From CAWHMS01 sp963830495 (lineage in GTDB: Bacteria > Actinomycetota > Actinomycetes > Propionibacteriales > Nocardioidaceae): DNA of 64,000 nucleotides. Both the position numbers and the translations under genes were made by a program. The stretch lies in NCBI GenBank assembly GCA_963830495.1, contig CAWHMS010000001.1:806001-870000 (forward strand), in the 5' to 3' direction. The notes under the pieces were generated by a model. It made no database searches and was not told the DNA's origin. It worked only from the letters and a program-made list of their open reading frames with translations. Of this stretch, positions 55,460 through 63,244 are shown piece after piece (the stretch's first letter is position 1; the number at the start of each line of letters is the position of its first letter).

Positions 55460-55760
55460 GACAGGCCTCCTTGACGGGGGGACACTCAACCGAGCGAACA
55501 TGTGTTCGACTCGCTACCAAACCTAACCCGCGCAGCCGACAGTTCTGTGCACCGACGCGCCTGCACGAGCCGCCTCGCTAGACATCGCCGCCGGGCATGA
55601 CGCTTCGATGGACCCGCAGAGCCCAGGTCACCCGCGGCGATCTCGCGCGGTGCGCAGGTTGGTCCGGCCATTAGGCCCACGTACGGCGCGAAATCGGGGC
55701 CGCGTACGGCGCGACCAGCACAGGCTCAACCCAGCCGCTGCGGGGACCGAGCCGGGGCCC
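55460..55760. other. 301-base yebC-ruvC intergenic region
   Basis: No gene is supported. The ruvC side holds the ribosome site and LexA box. Further left, CGTACGGCGCGA occurs twice (55680-55691 and 55703-55714), 23 bases apart. No clear terminator for yebC was seen. Confidence 0.6.
55495..55508. promoter_or_regulatory. LexA (SOS) box upstream of ruvCAB
   Basis: CGAACATGTGTTCG is a perfect palindrome that matches the Gram-positive/actinobacterial LexA consensus CGAAC-N4-GTTCG. It lies 36 bases before the ruvC start, so ruvCAB is expected to be derepressed on DNA damage. This agrees with known SOS control of ruv genes in mycobacteria. Confidence 0.88.
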
Positions 55761-56525
55761 TCAGGCGTCGATCTCGGCGAGTACGTCGTCGGGCACGTCG
55801 AAGTTGCCGAAGACGTTCTGTACGTCGTCGGAGTCCTCCAGCGCCTCGATCAGGCGGAAGACCTTGCCGGCGCCGCTCTTGTCCACCTCGACCGTCAGGC
55901 TGGGCACGAAGGACACCTCGGCGGCGTCGTAGTCGAGGCCGGCGCTCTGGAGCGACGTGCGCACGGCCACCAGGTCGGTCGGCTCGCTGATCACCTCGAG
56001 GCTGTCGCCGAGGTCGTTGACCTCCTCTGCCCCCGCCTCGAGCACGGCGAGCAGTACGTCGTCCTCGCCGACCTGCGCGGACTCCTGCGCCTTCGGCACG
56101 AGCACAACGCCCTTGCGACTGAACATGTACGACACCGACCCGGCATCGGCCATCGTGCCCCCGTGGCGGGTCATGGCCGTGCGCACCTCACCGGCGGCAC
56201 GGTTCCGGTTGTCGGTGAGGCACTCGATCAGTAGCGCCACCCCGCCGGGGGCATACCCCTCGTAGAGGATCGTCTGCCAGTCGGCACCGCCGGCTTCGGC
56301 ACCGGATCCGCGCTTGACGGCGCGGTCGATGTTGTCGTTGGGGACCGACGACTTCTTCGCCTTCTGGATGGCGTCGTAGAGAGTCGGGTTGCCGGCCGGG
56401 TCACCGCCGCCGGTCCGCGCGGCTACCTCGACGTTCTTGATCAGCTTCGCGAACAGCTTGCCGCGGCGGGCGTCGACAATGGCCTTCTTGTGCTTGGTCG
56501 TAGCCCACTTGGAGTGGCCGGACAT
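55761..56525 (-). CDS. yebC: YebC/PmpR-family regulatory protein
   Basis: The 254-residue protein opens MSGHSKWATTKHKKAIVDAR, the family signature, followed by GGDPAGNPTLYDAIQKAKKS and YEGYAPGGVALLIECLTDN. YebC proteins act as transcription regulators and, in recent work on some bacteria, as translation factors relieving polyproline stalling; which applies here is unknown. ATG start. It precedes ruvC and follows pdxT, the usual actinobacterial order. Confidence 0.94.
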   Translation of the reverse strand: MSGHSKWATTKHKKAIVDARRGKLFAKLIKNVEVAARTGGGDPAGNPTLYDAIQKAKKSSVPNDNIDRAVKRGSGAEAGGADWQTILYEGYAPGGVALLIECLTDNRNRAAGEVRTAMTRHGGTMADAGSVSYMFSRKGVVLVPKAQESAQVGEDDVLLAVLEAGAEEVNDLGDSLEVISEPTDLVAVRTSLQSAGLDYDAAEVSFVPSLTVEVDKSGAGKVFRLIEALEDSDDVQNVFGNFDVPDDVLAEIDA

Positions 56526-56537
56526 ACGAGGGCTCCT

Positions 56538-57137
56538 TCAGCTGCCGGTGACGACGTCGACGAAGTAGCGGTGGACCCGATCGTCGTCGGAGATCTCGGG
56601 ATGGAACGACGTCGCCACGACCGAGCCCTGCCGGACTGCGACGATTCTACCGGCGGCGGGCCCGGTCGCGACCGTGGCGAGCACCTGGACGCCGGTGCCG
56701 ACCTTCTCCACCCAGGGCGCCCGGATGAAGACCGCGTGCAGCGGGGTCTCGAAGCCTTCGAACGCCAGATCCTCCTCGAAGGAGTCGACCTGCCGCCCGA
56801 ACGCGTTGCGCCGCACCACCACGTCGAGTCCGCCGAGGGTCTGCTGACCGGCGGCGCCGTCCTCGATCCGGTCGGCGAGCATGATCATGCCGGCGCAGGT
56901 GCCCAGCACCGGCATCCCCGCCTGGATGCGCTCGCGCAGCGGCTCGAAGAGCTCGAAGATCGTCGCGAGCTTGTGCATCGTGGTCGACTCGCCGCCGGGC
57001 AGCACGATTGCGTCGACCTCGGCCAGCTCGGCCGGGCGCCGCACCGGGACTGCGTCCACACCGGCCTCGGTGAGCATCCGCAGGTGCTCCTGCACGCCAC
57101 CTTGCAGCGCGAACACGCCGATCCGAGGGGAGATCAC
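56538..57137 (-). CDS. pdxT: Pyridoxal 5'-phosphate synthase glutaminase subunit PdxT
   Basis: It supplies ammonia from glutamine to PdxS. GTG at 57137 overlaps the upstream stop (GTGA) and gives 199 residues. The class I amidotransferase triad is Cys81 (GTCAGMI), His179 and Glu181 (SFHPEISDD), with LPGGESTTM (46-54) for substrate binding. The frame is open upstream but only this start gives the family N terminus (IGVFALQGGVQEH). Confidence 0.95.
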   Translation of the reverse strand: MISPRIGVFALQGGVQEHLRMLTEAGVDAVPVRRPAELAEVDAIVLPGGESTTMHKLATIFELFEPLRERIQAGMPVLGTCAGMIMLADRIEDGAAGQQTLGGLDVVVRRNAFGRQVDSFEEDLAFEGFETPLHAVFIRAPWVEKVGTGVQVLATVATGPAAGRIVAVRQGSVVATSFHPEISDDDRVHRYFVDVVTGS

Positions 57138-57742
57138 GCGTCGCCCCTCGGCGCCGGGGACTCGCCCGGACGACGCTGCCAGTGCATCGTCACCTCGATC
57201 CGACCCTCGTCGAAGTGGGCCGGGAGCCCGTTGCGTTGCAGTGTCGCCTGGACGTGGGTGAGCAGGTCGTCGCCCTCGGCGACGTTGGCGCTGTCGCCGT
57301 GCCAGAGGTTGAGCTCGAGCATGCCGTGCTCGACCGCGTGCCAGACGTCGGAGTGCGTGAACCACGCGATGCCTCGGGGTTGGAGACCGACCTCGATGCG
57401 ACCGCGGAGCTCGTCCTCGGCGGACCAGTGGTCGTCGCATGCCTGCAGCACGACGACGCCCACCGACTCGAGCTCGGCCACCGCCGTCTCGAACCGATCG
57501 ACGTCCGTCGGCCGCGGCCACGTCGCCGCCGCTGCCAGATGCCGATCACGTGCGTCGGCGACGTACTCGTCGGTGAGCCGTTGCGCTTCGTCGGTGTCCT
57601 TGACCTCGGCCAGTACGGCGTCGAGCACGTCGGCGCGGATCTCGCCTTCGGTCCGAAAGCCCGACCACACCTGGGCCCTGGTCCAGTCACGCAGCTGTTC
57701 GAGGCGCGCCGCTCTGTCGGGACTACCTATCGCCATCGCCAC
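57134..57742 (-). CDS. Conserved hypothetical protein between pdxS and pdxT (DUF6891-like)
   Basis: The 202-residue protein is soluble, acidic, with an N-terminal helical part (LRDWTRAQVWSGFRTEGEI) and a C-terminal alpha/beta part containing FTHSDVWHAVEHG and ELNLWHGDSANV. I recall similar proteins as DUF6891; the assignment is weak. GTG start (an ATG follows two codons later). Its stop overlaps the pdxT start (GTGA), so the two are translationally coupled, which hints at a link with vitamin B6 synthesis. No catalytic motif is recognised. Confidence 0.75.
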   Translation of the reverse strand: MAMAIGSPDRAARLEQLRDWTRAQVWSGFRTEGEIRADVLDAVLAEVKDTDEAQRLTDEYVADARDRHLAAAATWPRPTDVDRFETAVAELESVGVVVLQACDDHWSAEDELRGRIEVGLQPRGIAWFTHSDVWHAVEHGMLELNLWHGDSANVAEGDDLLTHVQATLQRNGLPAHFDEGRIEVTMHWQRRPGESPAPRGDA

Positions 57743-57825
57743 CTACCCTCGCCATCACGCCATACCTCCCGCAGCCATGAGAGCAAATGAACCAAGGGTG
57801 ACGCGCTTCGCCTCGTGGCGGCTCC

Positions 57826-58764
57826 TCACCAACCCCGCTCCGCCAACCGATGCGGCTGCGGGACGTCGTCGACGTTGATGCCGACCATCGCCTCCCCCAG
57901 GCCGCGGGACACCTTGGCGATCACGTCGGGGTCGTCGTGGAAGGTCGTGGCCTTGACGATGGCAGCGGCCCGCTCGGCAGGGTTGCCGGCCTTGAAGATG
58001 CCGGAGCCGACGAAGACACCCTCGGCACCGAGCTGCATCATCATCGCGGCGTCGGCGGGCGTGGCGATGCCACCCGCGGTGAAGAGCACGACCGGGAGCT
58101 TCCCGGCGGCAGCGACCTCACGGACCAGCTCGTACGGCGCCTGGAGCTCCTTCGCGGCGACGTAGAGCTCGTCCTCGCTCATGGAGGTGAGCCGCCTCAG
58201 CTCGGCGCGGATCGAGCGCATGTGCGTGGTCGCGTTGGACACGTCGCCGGTGCCTGCCTCGCCCTTCGAGCGGATCATGGCGGCGCCTTCGGTGATGCGG
58301 CGCAGCGCCTCTCCGAGGTTGGTCGCGCCACACACGAACGGCACGGTGAATTGCCATTTGTCGATGTGGTTGGCGTAGTCGGCAGGCGTCAGCACCTCGG
58401 ACTCGTCGACGTAGTCGACCCCGAGGCTCTGGAGGACCTGGGCCTCGACGAAGTGCCCGATGCGCGCCTTGGCCATCACGGGGATCGAGACGGCGGCGAT
58501 GATGCCGTCAATCATGTCGGGATCGCTCATCCGGGAGACGCCGCCCTGCGCCCTGATGTCGGCCGGCACGCGCTCCAACGCCATCACGGCGACCGCCCCC
58601 GCGTCCTCGGCGATCTTCGCCTGGTCAGCGGTGACGACGTCCATGATGACGCCGCCCTTGAGCATCTCGGCCATGCCGCGCTTCACCCGGGCGGTTCCGG
58701 TCTCGTGCTTCGCGGACCCCGTGGTCGCGCGGCTGGTGTCGGAAGTGACAGTGTCGTCGGTCAC
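57826..58764 (-). CDS. pdxS: Pyridoxal 5'-phosphate synthase lyase subunit PdxS
   Basis: PdxS makes PLP from ribose 5-phosphate, glyceraldehyde 3-phosphate and ammonia. The 312-residue beta-barrel protein has KGGVIMDVVTADQAKIAEDA, ALERVPADIRAQGGVSRMSD, VMAKARIGHFVEAQ and RSKGEAGTGDVSNATTHMR with the catalytic lysines. A 20-residue Thr/Ser-rich leader precedes the domain. PdxS and PdxT form a dodecamer complex. Confidence 0.97.
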   Translation of the reverse strand: MTDDTVTSDTSRATTGSAKHETGTARVKRGMAEMLKGGVIMDVVTADQAKIAEDAGAVAVMALERVPADIRAQGGVSRMSDPDMIDGIIAAVSIPVMAKARIGHFVEAQVLQSLGVDYVDESEVLTPADYANHIDKWQFTVPFVCGATNLGEALRRITEGAAMIRSKGEAGTGDVSNATTHMRSIRAELRRLTSMSEDELYVAAKELQAPYELVREVAAAGKLPVVLFTAGGIATPADAAMMMQLGAEGVFVGSGIFKAGNPAERAAAIVKATTFHDDPDVIAKVSRGLGEAMVGINVDDVPQPHRLAERGW

Positions 58765-58876
58765 GATCGGGCCTTACACATGTGGGTTGCGGGGATGGCT
58801 CCATCCTACGGCCTGGCCCCGGCCGACCCGACAGAGCCACTGTCGCCCTACTGGCCTGACCACTAGCGTCGCGGCC

Positions 58877-59884
58877 GTGCCGATGACCATCACCGAGCTG
58901 TGGGCGTCGTCGTCCTGGCGAGCCGAGGCCGAGGGCTGGATCCGCGACGCACTCGCGGCGCAGAGCGTCCACATCACCGGGCGCATCGAGCAGCCGCGAG
59001 TACGCATCTGGTCCGCCCAGTTGACCGTGCCGACGGACGCCGGGCTGATGTGGTTCAAGGAGAACAACCCCGGCCAGCGCGCGGAGGCCGCCGTGGTCGC
59101 CACCCTCGCCGTGATCGCGCCGGATCATGTGGTGCCGCCGATCGCCGTCAACACAGACCGGGGCTGGCTGCTGAGCCCCGACCGCGGCGCGACCCTCGCA
59201 TCGTTGCACTCAACCGACGTGACGATGTGGCAGCGGGTCGTCGCCGAGTACGCAGACCTCCAGCGCTGCACCGTCGAGCATGGCGCGGCACTTCGTGCGG
59301 CGGGGCTCCAGCGACTGCTGCCCTCCGACGTACCCGGCCATCTCGAGGAGCTGGCCCGCAGCCTGCCGCTCGAGGCAGCGGCCTCACCGCTGCGCATCGA
59401 CCAGGGCGCAGCCGCCCGGCTGGTCGTGGCCGCGGCGACGTACCGCAGAATCGCCGCAGAGCTGGACAGGGGCCCGCTGCAGCCCGCCCTGGAGCACAAC
59501 GACCTGCATCACAACAACACGTTCATCCCCCGGCCGGGTGAGGAAACCCTGCACTTCTTTGACTTCGGAGACGCGCTGTGGGGGCATCCGTTCGTGTCAC
59601 TCTTCGTCCCGCTCAACGTGATCACGCACGAGTGGGGTACGTCGATCGAGGACCCGCGAGTGCAGCGCGTCATCGACGCCTACCTGGAGGTGTGGACCGA
59701 CCTGGCCGACCGGGCCGCGCTGCGCGAGCAGCTGGACCTCGCCCTCAACCTCGGCCCCGTGCACCGGCTGGAGTGCTGGCGTCGACTGCTGGTGCACGTC
59801 ACTCACGAGGAGGCCGCCGAGTTCTCGGCCACTCCGCGAACCTGGATCGGGCGGGTGCTCGATCGCGCGGCAGCCGCGGAGTGA
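58877..59884 (+). CDS. Aminoglycoside phosphotransferase-fold (APH-like) protein
   Basis: The 335-residue protein has a kinase-like fold with the catalytic loop LEHNDLHHNNTF (H-x-D-x4-N) and the metal-binding DFGDALWGHP. The N-terminal nucleotide lobe is seen as RIWSAQLTVP and LMWFKENNPGQ with a Lys. The target is unknown; such proteins phosphorylate small hydroxylated metabolites or antibiotics. The frame opens earlier (58460) inside pdxS. I chose GTG 58877, with ATG 58883 as alternative; no ribosome site is seen, so the message may be leaderless. It diverges from pdxS. Confidence 0.8.
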   Translation: MPMTITELWASSSWRAEAEGWIRDALAAQSVHITGRIEQPRVRIWSAQLTVPTDAGLMWFKENNPGQRAEAAVVATLAVIAPDHVVPPIAVNTDRGWLLSPDRGATLASLHSTDVTMWQRVVAEYADLQRCTVEHGAALRAAGLQRLLPSDVPGHLEELARSLPLEAAASPLRIDQGAAARLVVAAATYRRIAAELDRGPLQPALEHNDLHHNNTFIPRPGEETLHFFDFGDALWGHPFVSLFVPLNVITHEWGTSIEDPRVQRVIDAYLEVWTDLADRAALREQLDLALNLGPVHRLECWRRLLVHVTHEEAAEFSATPRTWIGRVLDRAAAAE

Positions 59885-59892
59885 GGCGCGAC

Positions 59893-60405
59893 TCAGGCCG
59901 GCTGGTTGCGCGGGCGGTCGTCGTACTCCACCGGGACCGGCGGCTGCGCGCGTCCGGCCAGGCGGAACCATCGCACTCGGCGCCGGCCGTGCAGCCCCAC
60001 CGTGCCCGCCACCAGGTCGTTGTGGATCCGCCGGGCCAGCCCCGCCCGGCGCGCCGCATCGTCGACGTCGGCGACCAGGGCCGAGGAACCGGGCTCGGGC
60101 AGGTCGACACGCAGCAGCACGTCGGTGAGGTCCGACTCCGCCTGCCAGCGCTCGTCGCCGTCCTCGCTGCGGGCACGCACCGCGGCATCCAGCAACAGCA
60201 GCGCCGATGCGGGTTCGAGTACGTCGGCCGACGCCAACGCCGCTGCAGCAGACGAGCGTCGCGCCAGCTGGGCATCGAGGCTGGCGCGAGCCGCCTCGAG
60301 CCGGAGGTGCTGACGGTCCAGCCGTCCGGCCGTCCACAGCAGCCAGCAGCCCAGCACTCCGGCCACGACCACGACGGTCACGAGCAGCCAGGCGACCTCG
60401 GTCAT
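59893..60405 (-). CDS. Conserved membrane protein downstream of pimA
   Basis: The 170-residue protein has an N-terminal transmembrane helix (VAWLLVTVVVVAGVLGCWLLW), then a helical cytoplasmic domain (LDRQHLRLEAARASLDAQLA) and a basic stretch (GLHGRRRVRWFRLAGR). Its place matches the Rv2609c-type membrane proteins next to pimA in mycobacteria. The ATG overlaps the pimA stop (ATGA). Function unknown; a role in mannoside synthesis is only suggested by position. Confidence 0.78.
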   Translation of the reverse strand: MTEVAWLLVTVVVVAGVLGCWLLWTAGRLDRQHLRLEAARASLDAQLARRSSAAAALASADVLEPASALLLLDAAVRARSEDGDERWQAESDLTDVLLRVDLPEPGSSALVADVDDAARRAGLARRIHNDLVAGTVGLHGRRRVRWFRLAGRAQPPVPVEYDDRPRNQPA

Positions 60406-61535
60406 CGCGGATCCTGCATTGCGGAGCCGTCCGTCGATCTCGCGCCCCTGATCGTCTCGTAGACGGCCTCGATGTCAGGCACCAGGCGCGCCCAGTCGTA
60501 CCGCGCGGCCGCACCCGGTCCGAGCGACCGGAGCTCGGATCGTCGCCCGGGGTCGGAGAGCAGCGCCGAGATCACCCGCCCGGCATCCGTCGCGTCGCCG
60601 GTGCGGAAGAGCTCGCCCAGCCTGCCGTGGTCGAGCACTGCCCGGAAGGCGTCGAGGTCACTCGCCACGACTGGGGCGCCGGCCGCCAACGCCTCGACCA
60701 GGACGATCCCGAAGCTCTCGCCACCGGTGTGGGGTGACACGAAGACATCAGCGGATGCCAGCAACCGGGATCGGTCGCCGTCGCCGATCTGGCCGAGGAA
60801 CTCGACATGATCGCGCAGCGGCGGTGGCACCAGGTCAGGGCCGCTGTGGCCTCGCCCGGCCACCAAGAGCCGGACATCGGGATGAGTCGCCATGACCGCC
60901 GGCAGCGCCTCCAGCACCACCGCCAGGCCCTTGCGCGGCTCGTCGGTGCGGCCGAGGAAGGCCAGCACCGGCCCGGGCCTCCGCCACTCGGGTCGTGGCT
61001 CGGCGCCGCGGAAGCGCGCCCAGCTGATCCCGTTGGGCAGCACCAGGGGCTCACCGCCCAGGTGGTGCACGAGGGTCTCCCTCGCTGACTCGGACACCGC
61101 GATGCGCGCCGAGATCTTCTCCAGACTGGGGCGGAGCAGGCTCGCGGCCGACGACATGGCACGGGATCGCGGGATCGCCGTGTGGAAGGTGGCAGCCACA
61201 GGAGCCTCGGCCGCCCAGAGCGCGATGAGGGACACGCTCGGCATCGTCGGCTGATGGACGTGGACGACGTCCCACGCCCCCTGGCGCAGCCAGGCCCGGG
61301 TCCGGCCGGCCACCCGCGGTCCGAACGCCAGCCGCGCCACCGAGCCGTTGTATGGAACCGCCACGGCCTTACCGACCGTCGTGACGTGGGCCGGCAGGTC
61401 GGCGTCCTCCTCGCCCGGCGCCAGCACACCGACGTCGTGGCCACGGTCGGCCAGCACCGTCGCGAGGTCCCGGACATGGTTCTGCACTCCGCCCGGCACG
61501 TCCAGCGAGTACGGGCAGACCAGCCCTACGCGCAT
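60402..61535 (-). CDS. pimA: Phosphatidylinositol alpha-mannosyltransferase
   Basis: PimA adds the first mannose to phosphatidylinositol at the inner membrane face. The 377-residue GT4 glycosyltransferase has RVGLVCPYSLDVPGGVQNHV (2-21), FLGRTDEPRKGLAVVLEAL and the donor-site motif GESFGIVLVEALAAG. It follows patA by 10 bases. The neighbours pgsA, patA and the membrane protein make the assignment firm. Confidence 0.92.
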   Translation of the reverse strand: MRVGLVCPYSLDVPGGVQNHVRDLATVLADRGHDVGVLAPGEEDADLPAHVTTVGKAVAVPYNGSVARLAFGPRVAGRTRAWLRQGAWDVVHVHQPTMPSVSLIALWAAEAPVAATFHTAIPRSRAMSSAASLLRPSLEKISARIAVSESARETLVHHLGGEPLVLPNGISWARFRGAEPRPEWRRPGPVLAFLGRTDEPRKGLAVVLEALPAVMATHPDVRLLVAGRGHSGPDLVPPPLRDHVEFLGQIGDGDRSRLLASADVFVSPHTGGESFGIVLVEALAAGAPVVASDLDAFRAVLDHGRLGELFRTGDATDAGRVISALLSDPGRRSELRSLGPGAAARYDWARLVPDIEAVYETIRGARSTDGSAMQDPR

Positions 61536-61545
61536 GGCCGCAGCC

Positions 61546-62454
61546 TCAACGGCGGGCCTGGTCGGCGACGAACACCGGCTGCAGCATGTGCCAGTCGACA
61601 GGGTGGGCGCGGATCCCCACGCTGAACCAGTCCGCGATCTGCTGGGTCGTCGATGCCAGGCCCTGACGTCCCTTCCGGACGACGATCGGGTCGCTGAAGT
61701 CGACCCGCAGCAGCGGCCCGTGGTAGCTCAGGGTCGCCGCCAGCAGCGGCGCTCCGGTCCGCCGGGCCAGCGCCGCCGGGCCGACGGGGAGCCTGGCCTC
61801 CTCCCCGAGCAGGTCCACCGAGACCCCCTGACCGGTGAGGTCCCGATCGGCCACCAGGCACACCAGCCGACCTCTGCCGAGCGCGATCGCCAGGGCGCCC
61901 ATCGGGTTGTCGCGCTGGGACAGCGCGAAGATCTGCATGCCGAGCTGCTCGCGGTAGCCCACGAAGCGGGTGAACAGTGACTCCGGGCGCAGCTGCTCCG
62001 CCACTGTCGCGACGGGCATGCCGGTGAGGCATGCCCACGCCCCGGCATGGTCCCAGTTGGCCATGTGCGGCAGCGCCACGATCGCGCCCCGCCCGGCGGC
62101 GAAGGCGTCGCGCAGGGCACCCTCGTTGCTCGTCACGACCGCCTCGACGATGCGGGTCCGGCTCCAGCTCGGCAGCCGGAAGACCTCGTGCCAGTAGCGG
62201 AAGTAGGACTGGGTCGCCTCCCTGGAGAGGTCGCGCAGCTCGGTCGGGCGGAGATCCGGGGCAGCGCGCCGAAGGTTCGCCTCGAGCTGGGTGACGCCGG
62301 TGCCACGCTGCTTCCAGACCCGGTCGCCGACCCCCTCCAGCAGCCGCGCAGCCACCGGCTCGGGTGAGTGACGGGTCATCGCCCAGCCCACCTTGAAGGC
62401 GTAGTCGACCAGGCGCTCTCGCGGCGCGTCCCAACCGTCGGGGCGCCGGATCAC
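61546..62454 (-). CDS. patA: Phosphatidylinositol mannoside acyltransferase
   Basis: PatA acylates the mannose of PIM. GTG at 62454 overlaps the pgsA stop (GTGA) and gives 302 residues; the open frame upstream lies inside pgsA. It is an LpxL-like lysophospholipid acyltransferase with the catalytic H-x4-D in ALPHMANWDHAG. The N-terminal part carries RLVDYAFKVGWAM. Peripheral membrane location is expected. Confidence 0.91.
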   Translation of the reverse strand: MIRRPDGWDAPRERLVDYAFKVGWAMTRHSPEPVAARLLEGVGDRVWKQRGTGVTQLEANLRRAAPDLRPTELRDLSREATQSYFRYWHEVFRLPSWSRTRIVEAVVTSNEGALRDAFAAGRGAIVALPHMANWDHAGAWACLTGMPVATVAEQLRPESLFTRFVGYREQLGMQIFALSQRDNPMGALAIALGRGRLVCLVADRDLTGQGVSVDLLGEEARLPVGPAALARRTGAPLLAATLSYHGPLLRVDFSDPIVVRKGRQGLASTTQQIADWFSVGIRAHPVDWHMLQPVFVADQARR

Positions 62455-63071
62455 GTCGTCGAGCGCGGTGGCGCCAGCGCCTGACGGCGCACGATCAACA
62501 TCCGTTGGCACACTGTGATCGTGCTCGCGAGGGCAAGAGTCCACAATGTCACCGCGAGCAGGATCGGCAGGTCGAGCACGTCGGAGAAGAAGGTCATGAC
62601 CAGCACGGCGACCAGCCGATCGGCCCGCTCGGCGATGCCGCCCTTCGCCTGCATGCCCAGGCTCTCGGCCCGGGCCCTGGTGTACGACGTCAGCATCCCC
62701 AGCACCAGCGTGGCGAGCGCCACCGCGGCCAGCACCTCGTCGTCTCCGTCACCGAAGAACCACAGCACCAGTCCCGCGAAGATCGCGGCGTCCCCGACCC
62801 GGTCGAGCGTCGAGTCCAAGAATGCGCCCCACGCGGACGAGGCGCCCGTCGTACGTGCCATGTAGCCGTCGATGAGATCGGAGAACACGAACGCGGTGAT
62901 GACGAGTACGCCGATCCACAGCTCGCCACGCGGGAAGAAGACCAGCGCGCCGGCCACCACGCCGAGCGTGCCGACGATCGTCACGGCGTCGGCCGAGACT
63001 CCGAGCCGGATGAGCAGATTCGCGATCGGCTTGAAGACGTTGGTCCAGAACTGGCGAAAGCGTTCGAGCAT
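62451..63071 (-). CDS. pgsA: Phosphatidylinositol(-phosphate) synthase, CDP-alcohol phosphatidyltransferase
   Basis: It joins CDP-diacylglycerol to inositol (phosphate). The 206-residue membrane protein has the full CDP-alcohol motif D-x2-D-G-x2-A-R-x8-G-x3-D-x3-D: Asp65, Asp68, Gly69, Ala72, Arg73, Gly82, Asp86, Asp90. About six helices are visible. ATG start without a strong ribosome site. The gene begins the pgsA-patA-pimA operon. Unlike mycobacteria, no HIT-domain gene precedes it in the window. Confidence 0.92.
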   Translation of the reverse strand: MLERFRQFWTNVFKPIANLLIRLGVSADAVTIVGTLGVVAGALVFFPRGELWIGVLVITAFVFSDLIDGYMARTTGASSAWGAFLDSTLDRVGDAAIFAGLVLWFFGDGDDEVLAAVALATLVLGMLTSYTRARAESLGMQAKGGIAERADRLVAVLVMTFFSDVLDLPILLAVTLWTLALASTITVCQRMLIVRRQALAPPRSTT

Positions 63072-63185
63072 CGTGGTGGGGCACGTTCCTGTGTCAGTGC
63101 TGCCTGTGTGAGTGTTGCCTGGGTCAGTGCTGGCGGCGAGGGCGGGACGATCGTACCGGTGCCCCCGAGACCTTGTGCCTGCGCG

Positions 63186-63223
63186 CCCACGGGTGAAAGG
63201 TAAGAGTCACCAATGCCCGTGGG
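63186..63223 (+). promoter_or_regulatory. Inverted repeat in the leader of the EF-G-like gene
   Basis: CCCACGGG (63186-63193) pairs perfectly with CCCGTGGG (63216-63223). Overlapping inner arms GGTGA (63192-63196) and TCACC (63207-63211) can also pair. The structure ends about 20 bases before the start codon, on the sense strand. It may be a leader stem that affects translation or an operator. Confidence 0.55.
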
Positions 63224-63244
63224 ACCGCGAGGGAGTGTGAGTGC

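Noticed and set aside
55680..55714. Direct repeat CGTACGGCGCGA as an attachment site
   Set aside because: The copies are 23 bases apart, no integrase or tRNA gene is near, and the word belongs to the generally common GTACGNCG class.
58460..58876. N-terminal extension of the phosphotransferase-like gene
   Set aside because: The extra 139 codons are antisense to pdxS and have shadow-frame composition; the domain begins at about 58877.
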